From JAAOZP01 sp038848185 (GTDB lineage: Archaea; Thermoproteota; EX4484-205; JAAOZP01), in contig JAWCNV010000006.1 of assembly GCA_038848185.1 (NCBI GenBank), positions 31,199 through 95,198 of the forward strand: a DNA stretch of 64,000 nt. The letters are read 5' to 3'. The notes under the pieces were generated by a model, which was not told the origin of the DNA, ran no database searches, and saw nothing but the letters and a program-made list of their open reading frames with translations. Below are positions 7,967-16,208 of the stretch, piece by piece. How positions within the stretch are numbered: position 1 is the first letter of the stretch; the number at the start of each line of letters is the position of its first letter. A program made the translations under genes and the position numbers.

Positions 7967-9103
7967 TTGAATAGGAAAATGATAGGTATAGTTGTAGCAA
8001 CATCCATACTAGTGCTTTGCATAGTAGGTTTTGCGGTCTGGCAGAAACCCGGAGAAACAACAGATAATGTTAACCCACAGGACACTATAAACTCCAATGG
8101 GGAAATGCTTGAAAACCATACTCTGCGACAGTTAGCAGATCAGTGTAACATAATGATCGGAACATGTGTAAGCTATAATGCTTTGAAGCGTGACAGTGTT
8201 TACAGGAATATCCTGGCTCAAGAGTTTAACATAGTTACGCCAGAAAACGAGTTGAAATTTGAACCTGTGCACCCGGCTCCTACACGCTACGTTTTTCAGC
8301 AGGCAGATGAAATCATTTCTTTTGCAGAAGCTAACGGTATGAAAGTTAGGGGTCATACACTTGTCTGGCATAATCAGCTTCCTCAATGGATAACAAAGGG
8401 AGAATATACGAAGGAGGAGTGGGTTGAAATATTGAGGGAACACATACATACGGTTGTCGAAAGATACCGTGGAAGAATATATGCTTGGGATGTTGTGAAC
8501 GAGGCTTTTAGCGATGATGGTAAGCTTAGGGAGACTGTTTGGCTAAAAAACATCGGTCCTGAATATATCGAGCTGGCCTTCAGGTGGGCGCATGAAGCTG
8601 ATCCTGATGCACTCTTATTCTATAATGATTATGGCATAGAGGGGGTTAATGAGAAGTCTAACGCTGTCTACAACTTCATCAGGGAGCTTCTGAATAAGGG
8701 TGTTCCAATACACGGCGTAGGTCTTCAGATGCATATTGGTTTGGAGTGGTATCCTGATCCATCGAGCATTGCTGAAAACATTAGGAGGTTCAGGGAACTC
8801 GGCCTCAAGGTTGAAATAACGGAGATGGATGTTAGGATTAAGCTTCCTGCTTCGAATGATGATCTTGCCAGGCAAGCAGAAATATACAAGAATATTTTGA
8901 AGACGTATCTAGATAGCGATAGCCCGGATGCGTTCATACTGTGGGGTTTTACAGATAAATATTCTTGGGTATCTTACTCCTTCTCCGGATACGGATCAGC
9001 CGTGATCTTCGACGAGTCCTATGAGCCTAAGCCAGCCTACTACGCCTTGAAAGAAGCCATGTGGGAGAAGATTCAATCGGGCAATACGGGTGGAACAGGA
9101 TAA
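7967..9103 (+). CDS. Secreted GH10 endo-1,4-beta-xylanase
   Basis: This 378-residue protein has one N-terminal membrane/signal segment (about 5-25, IGIVVATSILVLCIVGFAVW), a linker of about 35 residues, and a GH10 TIM barrel. Diagnostic motifs are TPENELKFEP, GHTLVWHNQLPQW, acid/base E179 in WDVVNEAF and nucleophile E286 in ITEMDV. GH10 enzymes hydrolyse internal xylan bonds. The start is TTG 7967, about 27 bases after the TATA-like TTTATATAAA (7937-7946); ATG 7979 is an alternative that keeps the signal segment. It may stay membrane-anchored, since no clear cleavage site is visible. Confidence 0.93.
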   Translation: MNRKMIGIVVATSILVLCIVGFAVWQKPGETTDNVNPQDTINSNGEMLENHTLRQLADQCNIMIGTCVSYNALKRDSVYRNILAQEFNIVTPENELKFEPVHPAPTRYVFQQADEIISFAEANGMKVRGHTLVWHNQLPQWITKGEYTKEEWVEILREHIHTVVERYRGRIYAWDVVNEAFSDDGKLRETVWLKNIGPEYIELAFRWAHEADPDALLFYNDYGIEGVNEKSNAVYNFIRELLNKGVPIHGVGLQMHIGLEWYPDPSSIAENIRRFRELGLKVEITEMDVRIKLPASNDDLARQAEIYKNILKTYLDSDSPDAFILWGFTDKYSWVSYSFSGYGSAVIFDESYEPKPAYYALKEAMWEKIQSGNTGGTG

Positions 9104-9234
9104 GACTTATTTAAGCACTTGATAAAGCACGATATTTTTAGAGCCATTTACTGTAGGAGTTAAGTGGACGAACTGTTCTTATTGTGGTTTTTAACCTGTG
9201 ATTAGTATTTTAAGAGAAAAAAAGAAGGGGATTT

Positions 9235-9582
9235 TTAGATTAGCATAAACACTCCAATTCCGATTAGAGCCAGTATTATGCCTATGATTATGAAGATTAT
9301 TACCGCAAGAATAGCTATGGCAAAAGCCTGTATCCATCCGCAGTCAAAGAAGTGCTTTATCAACGCCAGCCAAACTATAAACATAACCAGAGCCGCAACC
9401 AAGCCGCTAAGGAAAACACCAACTATTACACCTAGGACTACTCCGAGAACAACAATCCAGATCGCATCTGTGAATTTAGCCTTGCCTTTGCCTGCGATCA
9501 GCCTTCCAGCAATCCACAATACTGGAGCAACTATTATGACATTTACTATGACCCTTATCAAAAATGCTGTTATATCTATCAT
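9235..9582 (-). CDS. Small four-TM membrane protein of unknown function
   Basis: This 115-residue protein is almost wholly hydrophobic, with about four membrane segments (residues 5-28, 38-60, 60-78 and 85-113). A short polar loop, GKGKAKF, and HFFDCGW are the only charged stretches. I do not recognise a family. It stands alone between the xylanase gene and tRNA-Ser, with a purine-rich AGGAGGATAAGAC just before the ATG. Confidence 0.65.
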   Translation of the reverse strand: MIDITAFLIRVIVNVIIVAPVLWIAGRLIAGKGKAKFTDAIWIVVLGVVLGVIVGVFLSGLVAALVMFIVWLALIKHFFDCGWIQAFAIAILAVIIFIIIGIILALIGIGVFMLI

Positions 9583-9782
9583 GTCTTATCCTCCTTTTCA
9601 CAATATTGATATTGTCCGCTAGATTTAAAGTTTTATTAGCCTAAAGCAGCTCCACTAATGGAATCTGCATTTTAATAAGAATTTTTTAAATAAATATTTC
9701 ACGGAGAGACCCCTAAAACATCCTGTCAAAGATAAGAAGATAACACCAATAAACAAAAACATTTTAATGCATACTGAAAATT

Positions 9783-9869
9783 CGTCGAGGGCGGGATTTG
9801 AACCCGCACGGCCCGTGTGGGCCACGAGCTTAGCAGGCTCGCGCCTTAACCAGGTTTGGCTACCTCGAC
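9783..9869 (-). tRNA. tRNA-Ser(GCU)
   Basis: On the minus strand the acceptor GTCGAGG pairs with CCTCGAC and the discriminator is G. The anticodon arm is CGAGC-CTGCTAA-GCTCG, giving anticodon GCU. The long variable arm has a GGCCC/GGGCC stem, as in class II tRNAs, and the T arm is GCGGG-TTCAAAT-CCCGC. No intron is present. Confidence 0.96.
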
Positions 9870-10038
9870 ATGATTCCAACTAGTGTGAGTATACGGCTAG
9901 ATAAAAATTTATCCGTTTGCCGAGCGTTTCAAATTTGAATAAGGATAGAATAGGGAGAAATATCCTTTTAAAATGCTCTTCTTTTTGACATTATGTTCGT
10001 TTAATCCTTTAATACTTAGTAGGTAGTTTGAATCATGT

Positions 10039-13000
10039 ATGGAGAAAAGAAAGGTTGTTAAGAGGGATGGGAGGATTGTTGATTTCGACCCTGTTAGGAT
10101 TAGGAATGCTGTTATGAAGGCTATGCTTAGTGTAAAGCAGTATGACGAGGAGACTCTGGAGAAAGTTGTCAGCTACGTTTTAGGCTTTTTAAACGAGAGG
10201 TATGAGCAGGGTGTGACCCCACATGTTGAGGACATACAGGACTTGGTGGAGTTTACGCTTGTGAAGTTTGACCTCTACGATGTTGCGAAAGCGTATATTC
10301 TTTACAGGAAGGAAAGGGAGAGAATAAGGGAGGAGAAGAAGGCGCTTCTCCAGAAGGATTTCATAGATGAGGTTGACAAGGAGTTTTCAGTCAACGCGAT
10401 CAGGCTGATGGCGAGCCGTTACCTGCTTAAGGATGAGGAGGGGAAGCTTGCGGAAACGCCGAAGCAAATGTTTCAACGGGTTGCTATGGCAATTGTGATA
10501 CCGGATATACTTCATGACCCAAAGGTATTTCTTAAGGACGGAGGTTTACCAGTTTCCCCACGTGAAGAGTTTAACGCTGAATCTTACGCTAACAGGTTTG
10601 GCCTCGGAAAGAACGGTGACGGCTATACTGTTACTTGGAACAGTCATCATCTGGAGCGTATGAAGACGCTTTACGACGAGCTTAATTCACATGGTGAAAT
10701 GAAGGTTTCTTGGAGCGATTTCCTGAGGATGCTGGGTTCAGGAGAATTCGAGAATTACTACAATGATTTCAAAGAGTATTATGATCTCATGGTTTCTAAA
10801 AGGTTCATGCCGAATTCACCGACGTTGTTCAACGCTGGAACAAGGCTCGGCCAACTCTCCGCGTGCTTCGTGCTCGACATAGAGGACAATATTGAGTCAA
10901 TCATGAATGCGGCGACTCAGGCAGCAATTATTTTCAAATCCGGTGGCGGAGTGGGAATAAACTATTCTAAGCTGAGGCCTGCCGGGGACATTGTGTCCAG
11001 CACTTCAGGAGTGGCAAGCGGCCCAGTCTCCTTCATGAGGATAATAGATACTGTTACTGATGTGGTGAAGCAAGGAGGTAAGAGGAGAGGGGCGAACATG
11101 GGGATTCTCGAGGTTAATCACCCTGATATAGAGACGTTCATAACGGCGAAGTCTGAACGAGGAAGGCTTGAAAACTTCAACATATCTGTAATTGTCGGAG
11201 AAGATTTCTGGGATTACCTTGATAAGGATGCTCCATATCCTCTTGTGAACCCTAGGGACGGAAGAACCTGGAAGACTGTTCAAGCTAAAGAAGTTCTCCG
11301 TAAGATGAGCGAGATGGCTTGGAGGACTGGCGACCCAGGTGTCATATTCCTCGACAACATTAATAGGAGGAACATGCTAGCGAAGCATAAGGGACCCATA
11401 AGATCAACCAACCCATGCGTCTCCGGTGACACGAGGATTCTTACTCCTGATGGATGGATTAGGGCTGACGAGCTGTTTCATAAGGCTAGGCTTTCTGGTC
11501 AAGTTAAGGCTGTAGCAATCGATGAAGACCTGTTAGGTGATGGAGGTGAGCCACAAGCTTACAGGACGAAGCTAGTAACTATAGAAGGAGAAGAAGTAGT
11601 ATACAGAACGGTTCATGGAGAGGAATTGAATCTTCCCGTTCCTAGGGAAGCAGAGGCTTGGGTCTGGCATGTGGGTAAGAAGCCGGGTTTAGTGGTGAGG
11701 ACAGAGGAAGGGTATGAATTGACTGTTACTTACGATCACAAGTTACTGACTCAAGAAGGGTGGAAAAAGGCCAAGGATCTTGCACCAGGAGATAAAGTAT
11801 TGGCCAGCAGGCTTCATCCATGGTTCCTAGAGTATGTTTACAAGGGGAGCTACAATCTTGATGAGGATGTATCGTTCGTATTAGGGTGGCTTGTTGGAGA
11901 CGGCTCATTCAACAAACATTACATTGCTTGGTTTTTCAACGAGGACGATAAAGCAGCCGAGGAATGCATAAGAAGAGGGATAGAGAAGATTGGAGGTAAC
12001 CCATTATCCCACACTTATGTTATAAGTAAGAGCGAGCATAAGATACAGTATAATAAGGACTCCACTGTATACAAGAATATGATGAATCTCATGGGTTCCT
12101 TGATGGAGAAGAGTAGGAATAGAAGATTTCCAGAGGTCATTTGGAAGCTAAGCCCCAGATCTTTAGCATTCTTTCTCAAGGGGCTCTTTACTGCTGACGG
12201 GTATGTAGATAACGATAGGGCGGTGAGGCTGACGAGTGCCAGCTTACAAATACTTAAGGAGGCTCAACTACTTCTAACAATCTTTGGCATAGCATCCAGA
12301 ATCTATGAGAGACCATATGAAGGAGAATTCCACTATGTTACCAAGGATGGTGAAGAAAGGAGTTACACGGCTTCTAGTTACTACGAGTTAGTGATAAACG
12401 GGTATAGTAGGAGGATATTTAAAGAACTTATAGGTTTTGAAAATATAAGTAAGCTTGAGAAACTTTCCCTAAAAAAGACTAAAAGAGATTCTTTACTAGT
12501 GACCGTGTCCTCCCTCGAAGATGTAGGGCGGGTAGATTTTTACGATTTTACAGTTCCAGCTTATCATAAATACATAGGAAACGGTTTTATAAACCACAAT
12601 TGCGGTGAGGAACCATTATACCCTTACGAATCCTGTAACCTTGGCTCGATAAACCTGTATGCCTTCGTAAAAAGGAATGGGAAAGAAACCTATTTCGATT
12701 GGGAGGAGTATTGTAACACGATTAGGATTGCCCTGAGGTTTCTGGATAATGTGATAGACGTGAACAGGTTTCCAATACCTGAGATAGAGCGTGAAACTAA
12801 ACAAACTAGAAAGGTGGGCTTAGGAGTCATGGGACTGGCAGACATGCTTTTCGCCCTTAGAATACCCTATAATAGTGAGGAGGGCTTTAAGATGATGAAC
12901 ATGGTAGCTGAACACTTAACCTTCTACGCCATCAGAGAGTCCTGCAGGCTTTCTAAGGAGCGGGGCCCATTCCCCCTATACCCTGACTCGTCCTACCCGG

Positions 13001-13842
13001 ATGGCGAGATGCCTGTTGAAGGCTTTTACCATAAGGAGTGGCAGACACTTCCCTGGCAGGAGCTCCAGCAGGAGGTAAAAAGGTTCGGAGTAAGGAATGC
13101 TGAAGTAACAACTATCGCGCCAACAGGCTCAATCTCGATGCTGGCAGACGTTTCCTCCGGTATAGAGCCTCAGTTCGCCCTCATATATGAGAAGAGGGTT
13201 AGCATGGGAACATTCTACTATGTTGACGCAGAGTTTGAGAAGACTCTTAATGAGAACGGGCTTTACGAGGAGAAGATGCTTAAACTGATTTCAGATAACG
13301 GCGGGTCGCTAGTAGGGCTTGACCCTATTCCAAGGGAATTAGCTGATGTTTTCCTAGTTGCCTACGACATACCTTGGTGGGACCATGTTAGGGCACAGGC
13401 AGAGTTTACGAAGTGGATCTGTGCCGCGGTGAGCAAGACGATAAATATGCCTAACTGGGTTACTGTTGAAGATGTTGAGAAGGCCTTTATGCTGGCGCAT
13501 GCTATGGGGGTTAAAGGCGTAACGATCTACCGGGATGGGTCTCTTCCTACGCAAGTTCTTGTTACACCGTCCTCTAAACTCGGGAGATACGTGAAGACCT
13601 TCAACAACTCGACTATTAAGATGGCGGAGTCTCTAGGAATAGAGATAAAGGTATATGCGGGGGAAATTACAAATCCTCCTTCCGGAAAGATGATGCCGGA
13701 GAAGCCTGTTCTGATTCTTGAAAGAAACACTGCTCCAAGCAGCTACACGGAGTGTCCGAATTGCGGCAGTAAGCGTCTTACTAGGGAGGGGGGGTGTCTT
13801 CACTGTCTCGACTGCGGGTGGAGCATATGTCCTGTGGCTTAG
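10039..13842 (+). CDS. nrdJ: Adenosylcobalamin-dependent (class II) ribonucleotide reductase with intein
   Basis: This 1267-codon gene encodes about 872 residues of reductase plus a 395-residue intein. The N-terminus is an ATP-cone (residues 3-95, KRKVVKRDGRIVDFD). The barrel carries PNSPTLFNAGT, LSACFVLD (first redox Cys) and FKSGGGVGINYSKLRP. The catalytic NPCGE motif is split by the intein. The C-terminus has a four-Cys zinc ribbon and ends CPVA-like, with redox cysteines in GWSIC. It reduces ribonucleotides to deoxyribonucleotides using a B12-derived thiyl radical, and needs no oxygen. A CobA-type adenosyltransferase gene starts 13 bases after its stop, which fits the cofactor need. Confidence 0.96.
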   Translation: MEKRKVVKRDGRIVDFDPVRIRNAVMKAMLSVKQYDEETLEKVVSYVLGFLNERYEQGVTPHVEDIQDLVEFTLVKFDLYDVAKAYILYRKERERIREEKKALLQKDFIDEVDKEFSVNAIRLMASRYLLKDEEGKLAETPKQMFQRVAMAIVIPDILHDPKVFLKDGGLPVSPREEFNAESYANRFGLGKNGDGYTVTWNSHHLERMKTLYDELNSHGEMKVSWSDFLRMLGSGEFENYYNDFKEYYDLMVSKRFMPNSPTLFNAGTRLGQLSACFVLDIEDNIESIMNAATQAAIIFKSGGGVGINYSKLRPAGDIVSSTSGVASGPVSFMRIIDTVTDVVKQGGKRRGANMGILEVNHPDIETFITAKSERGRLENFNISVIVGEDFWDYLDKDAPYPLVNPRDGRTWKTVQAKEVLRKMSEMAWRTGDPGVIFLDNINRRNMLAKHKGPIRSTNPCVSGDTRILTPDGWIRADELFHKARLSGQVKAVAIDEDLLGDGGEPQAYRTKLVTIEGEEVVYRTVHGEELNLPVPREAEAWVWHVGKKPGLVVRTEEGYELTVTYDHKLLTQEGWKKAKDLAPGDKVLASRLHPWFLEYVYKGSYNLDEDVSFVLGWLVGDGSFNKHYIAWFFNEDDKAAEECIRRGIEKIGGNPLSHTYVISKSEHKIQYNKDSTVYKNMMNLMGSLMEKSRNRRFPEVIWKLSPRSLAFFLKGLFTADGYVDNDRAVRLTSASLQILKEAQLLLTIFGIASRIYERPYEGEFHYVTKDGEERSYTASSYYELVINGYSRRIFKELIGFENISKLEKLSLKKTKRDSLLVTVSSLEDVGRVDFYDFTVPAYHKYIGNGFINHNCGEEPLYPYESCNLGSINLYAFVKRNGKETYFDWEEYCNTIRIALRFLDNVIDVNRFPIPEIERETKQTRKVGLGVMGLADMLFALRIPYNSEEGFKMMNMVAEHLTFYAIRESCRLSKERGPFPLYPDSSYPDGEMPVEGFYHKEWQTLPWQELQQEVKRFGVRNAEVTTIAPTGSISMLADVSSGIEPQFALIYEKRVSMGTFYYVDAEFEKTLNENGLYEEKMLKLISDNGGSLVGLDPIPRELADVFLVAYDIPWWDHVRAQAEFTKWICAAVSKTINMPNWVTVEDVEKAFMLAHAMGVKGVTIYRDGSLPTQVLVTPSSKLGRYVKTFNNSTIKMAESLGIEIKVYAGEITNPPSGKMMPEKPVLILERNTAPSSYTECPNCGSKRLTREGGCLHCLDCGWSICPVA
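11416..12600 (+). other. Intein in ribonucleotide reductase
   Basis: The intein spans residues C460 to N854 of the precursor. It starts CVSGDTRILTPDGW (splicing block A), has block B near TVTYDHKLLT, two LAGLIDADG-type endonuclease motifs (VLGWLVGDG and FLKGLFTADG), and ends YIGNGFINHN before Cys+1. The +1 Cys (C855) is the Cys of NPCGE, the thiyl-radical residue of the enzyme. All splicing residues are present, so it should excise; both homing motifs keep their acidic residues. Confidence 0.95.
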
Positions 13843-13855
13843 GAGGATGAGTTGA

Positions 13856-14365
13856 ATGGGTAAAGTTTTCCTCTATACAGGAACCGGCGCGGGTAAGACT
13901 ACTAACGCTATAGGCTTGGCGATTAGAGCGGTTGGTCACGGGCTTAAGGTTGTGATAATACAGTTCATGAAGGGTTGGAGGAACACTGGGGAATACCTGA
14001 TAGCTGAACGCTTACAGCCTGAGTATGAGATTCATCTCGCCGGGGGAGAAGGATGGGTTGACCTTAGAAACCCTTCTGAGGAGGATAGGGAGATGGCGAG
14101 AAGAGGACTTTCCCTAGCTAGAGAAAAACTCAAGGAGAAGCCTGCTCTACTAGTGTTGGATGAGATTGCCCTAGCAGCATTCATAGGGCTTGTGCCTGTC
14201 GGAGAAGTATTGAATCTTTTAGACGAGCTTCCGGAGGAGACGGATGTGGTTTTAACAGGCAGATACACGCCCCCAGAACTGGTTAATAGAGCTGATTTCG
14301 TGAACCTAGTGGTTGAGGCGAAAAGCCACAAGGAAATGTACACGAAAATAGGCATAACTCATTAA
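13856..14365 (+). CDS. cobA: Cob(I)alamin adenosyltransferase (CobA/BtuR type)
   Basis: This 169-residue P-loop protein begins MGKVFLYTGTGAGKTTNAIG, the family's Walker A, followed by VVIIQFMKGWRNTGEY, LLVLDEIALA (Walker B) and a C-terminal LTGRYTPPEL motif. It transfers the adenosyl group of ATP to cob(I)alamin, making adenosylcobalamin. Its position just behind the class II ribonucleotide reductase, with a 13-base gap, suggests co-transcription to supply the reductase cofactor. It is slightly shorter than the usual 180-200 residues. Confidence 0.93.
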   Translation: MGKVFLYTGTGAGKTTNAIGLAIRAVGHGLKVVIIQFMKGWRNTGEYLIAERLQPEYEIHLAGGEGWVDLRNPSEEDREMARRGLSLAREKLKEKPALLVLDEIALAAFIGLVPVGEVLNLLDELPEETDVVLTGRYTPPELVNRADFVNLVVEAKSHKEMYTKIGITH

Positions 14366-15054
14366 TAAAAGCACTTAGCAAAGTTCTGCTGAAGAAGTAA
14401 TTCTCCTAAGACAATTCAACTATTTTAAACAAGCGGAAAACCCAGCTAATGTGATTTCTATGACACACAGGCTCATCTAAGCCTAGGAACAGGTTTACTG
14501 GTTGTAATATCCCGAACCATTATGGTTTTGGAGGAACCAGCCTTCCCCATTAATCTTGCATGCCATAGTTTTGAGAAACACGGCGTGTTTCAAACAGTTT
14601 CCTCCAAGAGCCGATTGATTCGAAGCCTCTCTAAGTTTCAACCTGTTTTTTAAACGGGTTAAAAAAATGCTTTAGAAATGACAATACTGTTAGAAGAGTC
14701 TTCTGAAGATTAACTGTTTCGATGCAAAGGGGTTTAGAAGAATCCTCCAGTTATGGTTGAGAAACAGCTTTCTAAGGACTATTTGGAGAGTTACTCTCCT
14801 GAAAGATGTGTTTTTTCAAGATAATCAGGTTAGAAAACTTTTTCCAGTTTCTCCTAGCCTGTTTAAAGCTGTTGAAGAAGTAAAATGGTTCATATCACTG
14901 TTTAAAGCATTGGTACTAGTTAAGAACATGAATTGGCATTCTAAAGAGGAATTGTTGAAAAGCTTCGTTGAATAACGGGAAAGAACCATGATTCATTTAG
15001 TAAAATAGATTTAATTATAAGAGAACTTTTATATTTAGCCTTAATTTTAGTAAC
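14366..15054. other. 689-base non-coding stretch with short inverted repeats
   Basis: No convincing gene is visible. A 72-codon frame at 14757-14975 matches nothing known. Three short inverted repeats occur close together: AACCATTATGGTT (14515-14527), GAAACACGGCGTGTTTC (14575-14591, perfect 7-bp arms) and AACCTGTTTTTTAAACGGGTT (14640-14660, one G-T pair). The last is followed by a run of A. They might be operator or hairpin elements of an untranslated RNA, but each could arise by chance. Confidence 0.35.
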
Positions 15055-16128
15055 TTGCTGAAAACGAGAAGAGCAAGCTGCATGCTGGTTGAGGAGAAGG
15101 AGCCCGTTACCATAGGTGTGGAGATAGAGTGCTACACAATTTTAACCGACGAGAAAAGAATATCGAGAAGCGTCCTGCTTCCAAGAGAAAAATCTTCGGA
15201 AGACGGGGAAAGATTTACTATTGATAAAAGCATAGGCTCAGAATACGTTACTAAGCCTTTTGAAAGCATAGAGGAAGCATTATATGCCATAGAGAGAGGT
15301 CTGGGGAAATATGCTGATCCATCTAAAAACTATAATGCTCTTCCGCTTCCAATAGGAGGATGGAACGACAGGTTTGCAGGAGCACATTTCCACATCGGTT
15401 TTAAAGAGAAAGGATTAAGGAAAGAAGAAGCGTTGAGCCTAGCAAACTATATTCACGACCATATTCCTCTCCTAATAGCGGTTTCCTCCAATTCACCGGT
15501 TTGGAGGAGAAGGATAACGGGATACTCATCTAACAGGATGCTGCGCGTGGGAGGAGAGTACTGCATACCTGTTGCTAAAGGCGGGTTGAACCAGAATCAC
15601 TATAGGGAGATGAATCTTAACCCTGAGAACAAGCATAAGCCCTCTACGCTTGAAATAAGGGTTTGTGATAGCAATATTCCTCCGTATGTTTGTACTGTGA
15701 TAACTATACTGAGGATTCTGGCTTCAGCTTGGAGGAATGGGGAGAAACCTTGTAACAGCTTGACGCATGAAGCTTATCTTCAGTCTAGGGTTGAGGCGGC
15801 TCAGAGAGGGGTTAACGCAACACTCTACTGGAATGAGAAACCGGTTACGGTAGGCGAATACCTGAGGCTCTTAACCCTGAGTTATGAGGACGAGGCCAGC
15901 ATATTAGACCCTCCTAGGAGTGTTGTTGAAGTCTTAAGCCTCTTGGAGAAAGGGTGGAATAACGCCGAGGCTATTAGGCATGCTGCAATAGAGTCTCGCA
16001 TAAGGCTTGGAAGAGGTTGGGAGAAGGATATGGTTGTTAAACTGGCTTCCGCTATGGGAACTCTGTTGAACGGAGGTTCGCTTAAAAACTATCATAGGTC
16101 CCTAGGATTAGAAAGCCTCCCTGATTAA
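15055..16128 (+). CDS. Glutamate-cysteine ligase (GCS2)-like enzyme
   Basis: This 357-residue protein shows the glutamine-synthetase-like GCS2 fold: the early metal/ATP motif TIGVEIECYT, GAHFHIGF in the middle and TLEIRVCDSNIPP near residue 205. GCS2 enzymes (glutamate-cysteine ligases and YbdK-type carboxylate-amine ligases) join an amine to a carboxylate with ATP. The exact substrate cannot be read from the sequence. The TTG start at 15055 is about 26 bases after TTTATATTTA (15028-15037), a likely TATA box; ATG 15082 is an alternative. It stands alone ahead of DNA ligase, with 80 bases between. Confidence 0.7.
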   Translation: MLKTRRASCMLVEEKEPVTIGVEIECYTILTDEKRISRSVLLPREKSSEDGERFTIDKSIGSEYVTKPFESIEEALYAIERGLGKYADPSKNYNALPLPIGGWNDRFAGAHFHIGFKEKGLRKEEALSLANYIHDHIPLLIAVSSNSPVWRRRITGYSSNRMLRVGGEYCIPVAKGGLNQNHYREMNLNPENKHKPSTLEIRVCDSNIPPYVCTVITILRILASAWRNGEKPCNSLTHEAYLQSRVEAAQRGVNATLYWNEKPVTVGEYLRLLTLSYEDEASILDPPRSVVEVLSLLEKGWNNAEAIRHAAIESRIRLGRGWEKDMVVKLASAMGTLLNGGSLKNYHRSLGLESLPD

Positions 16129-16208
16129 CCAGTATTTTTCTAAACGTAAGAATACAATAGGTTTATAGTTTTCAAACGCATGTCTTTTTCAAGAGCCTGA
16201 ACGGGAAA

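Noticed and set aside
14757..14975. A 72-codon frame in the long spacer
   Set aside because: No family resemblance, no clear promoter spacing, and composition like the surrounding non-coding sequence.
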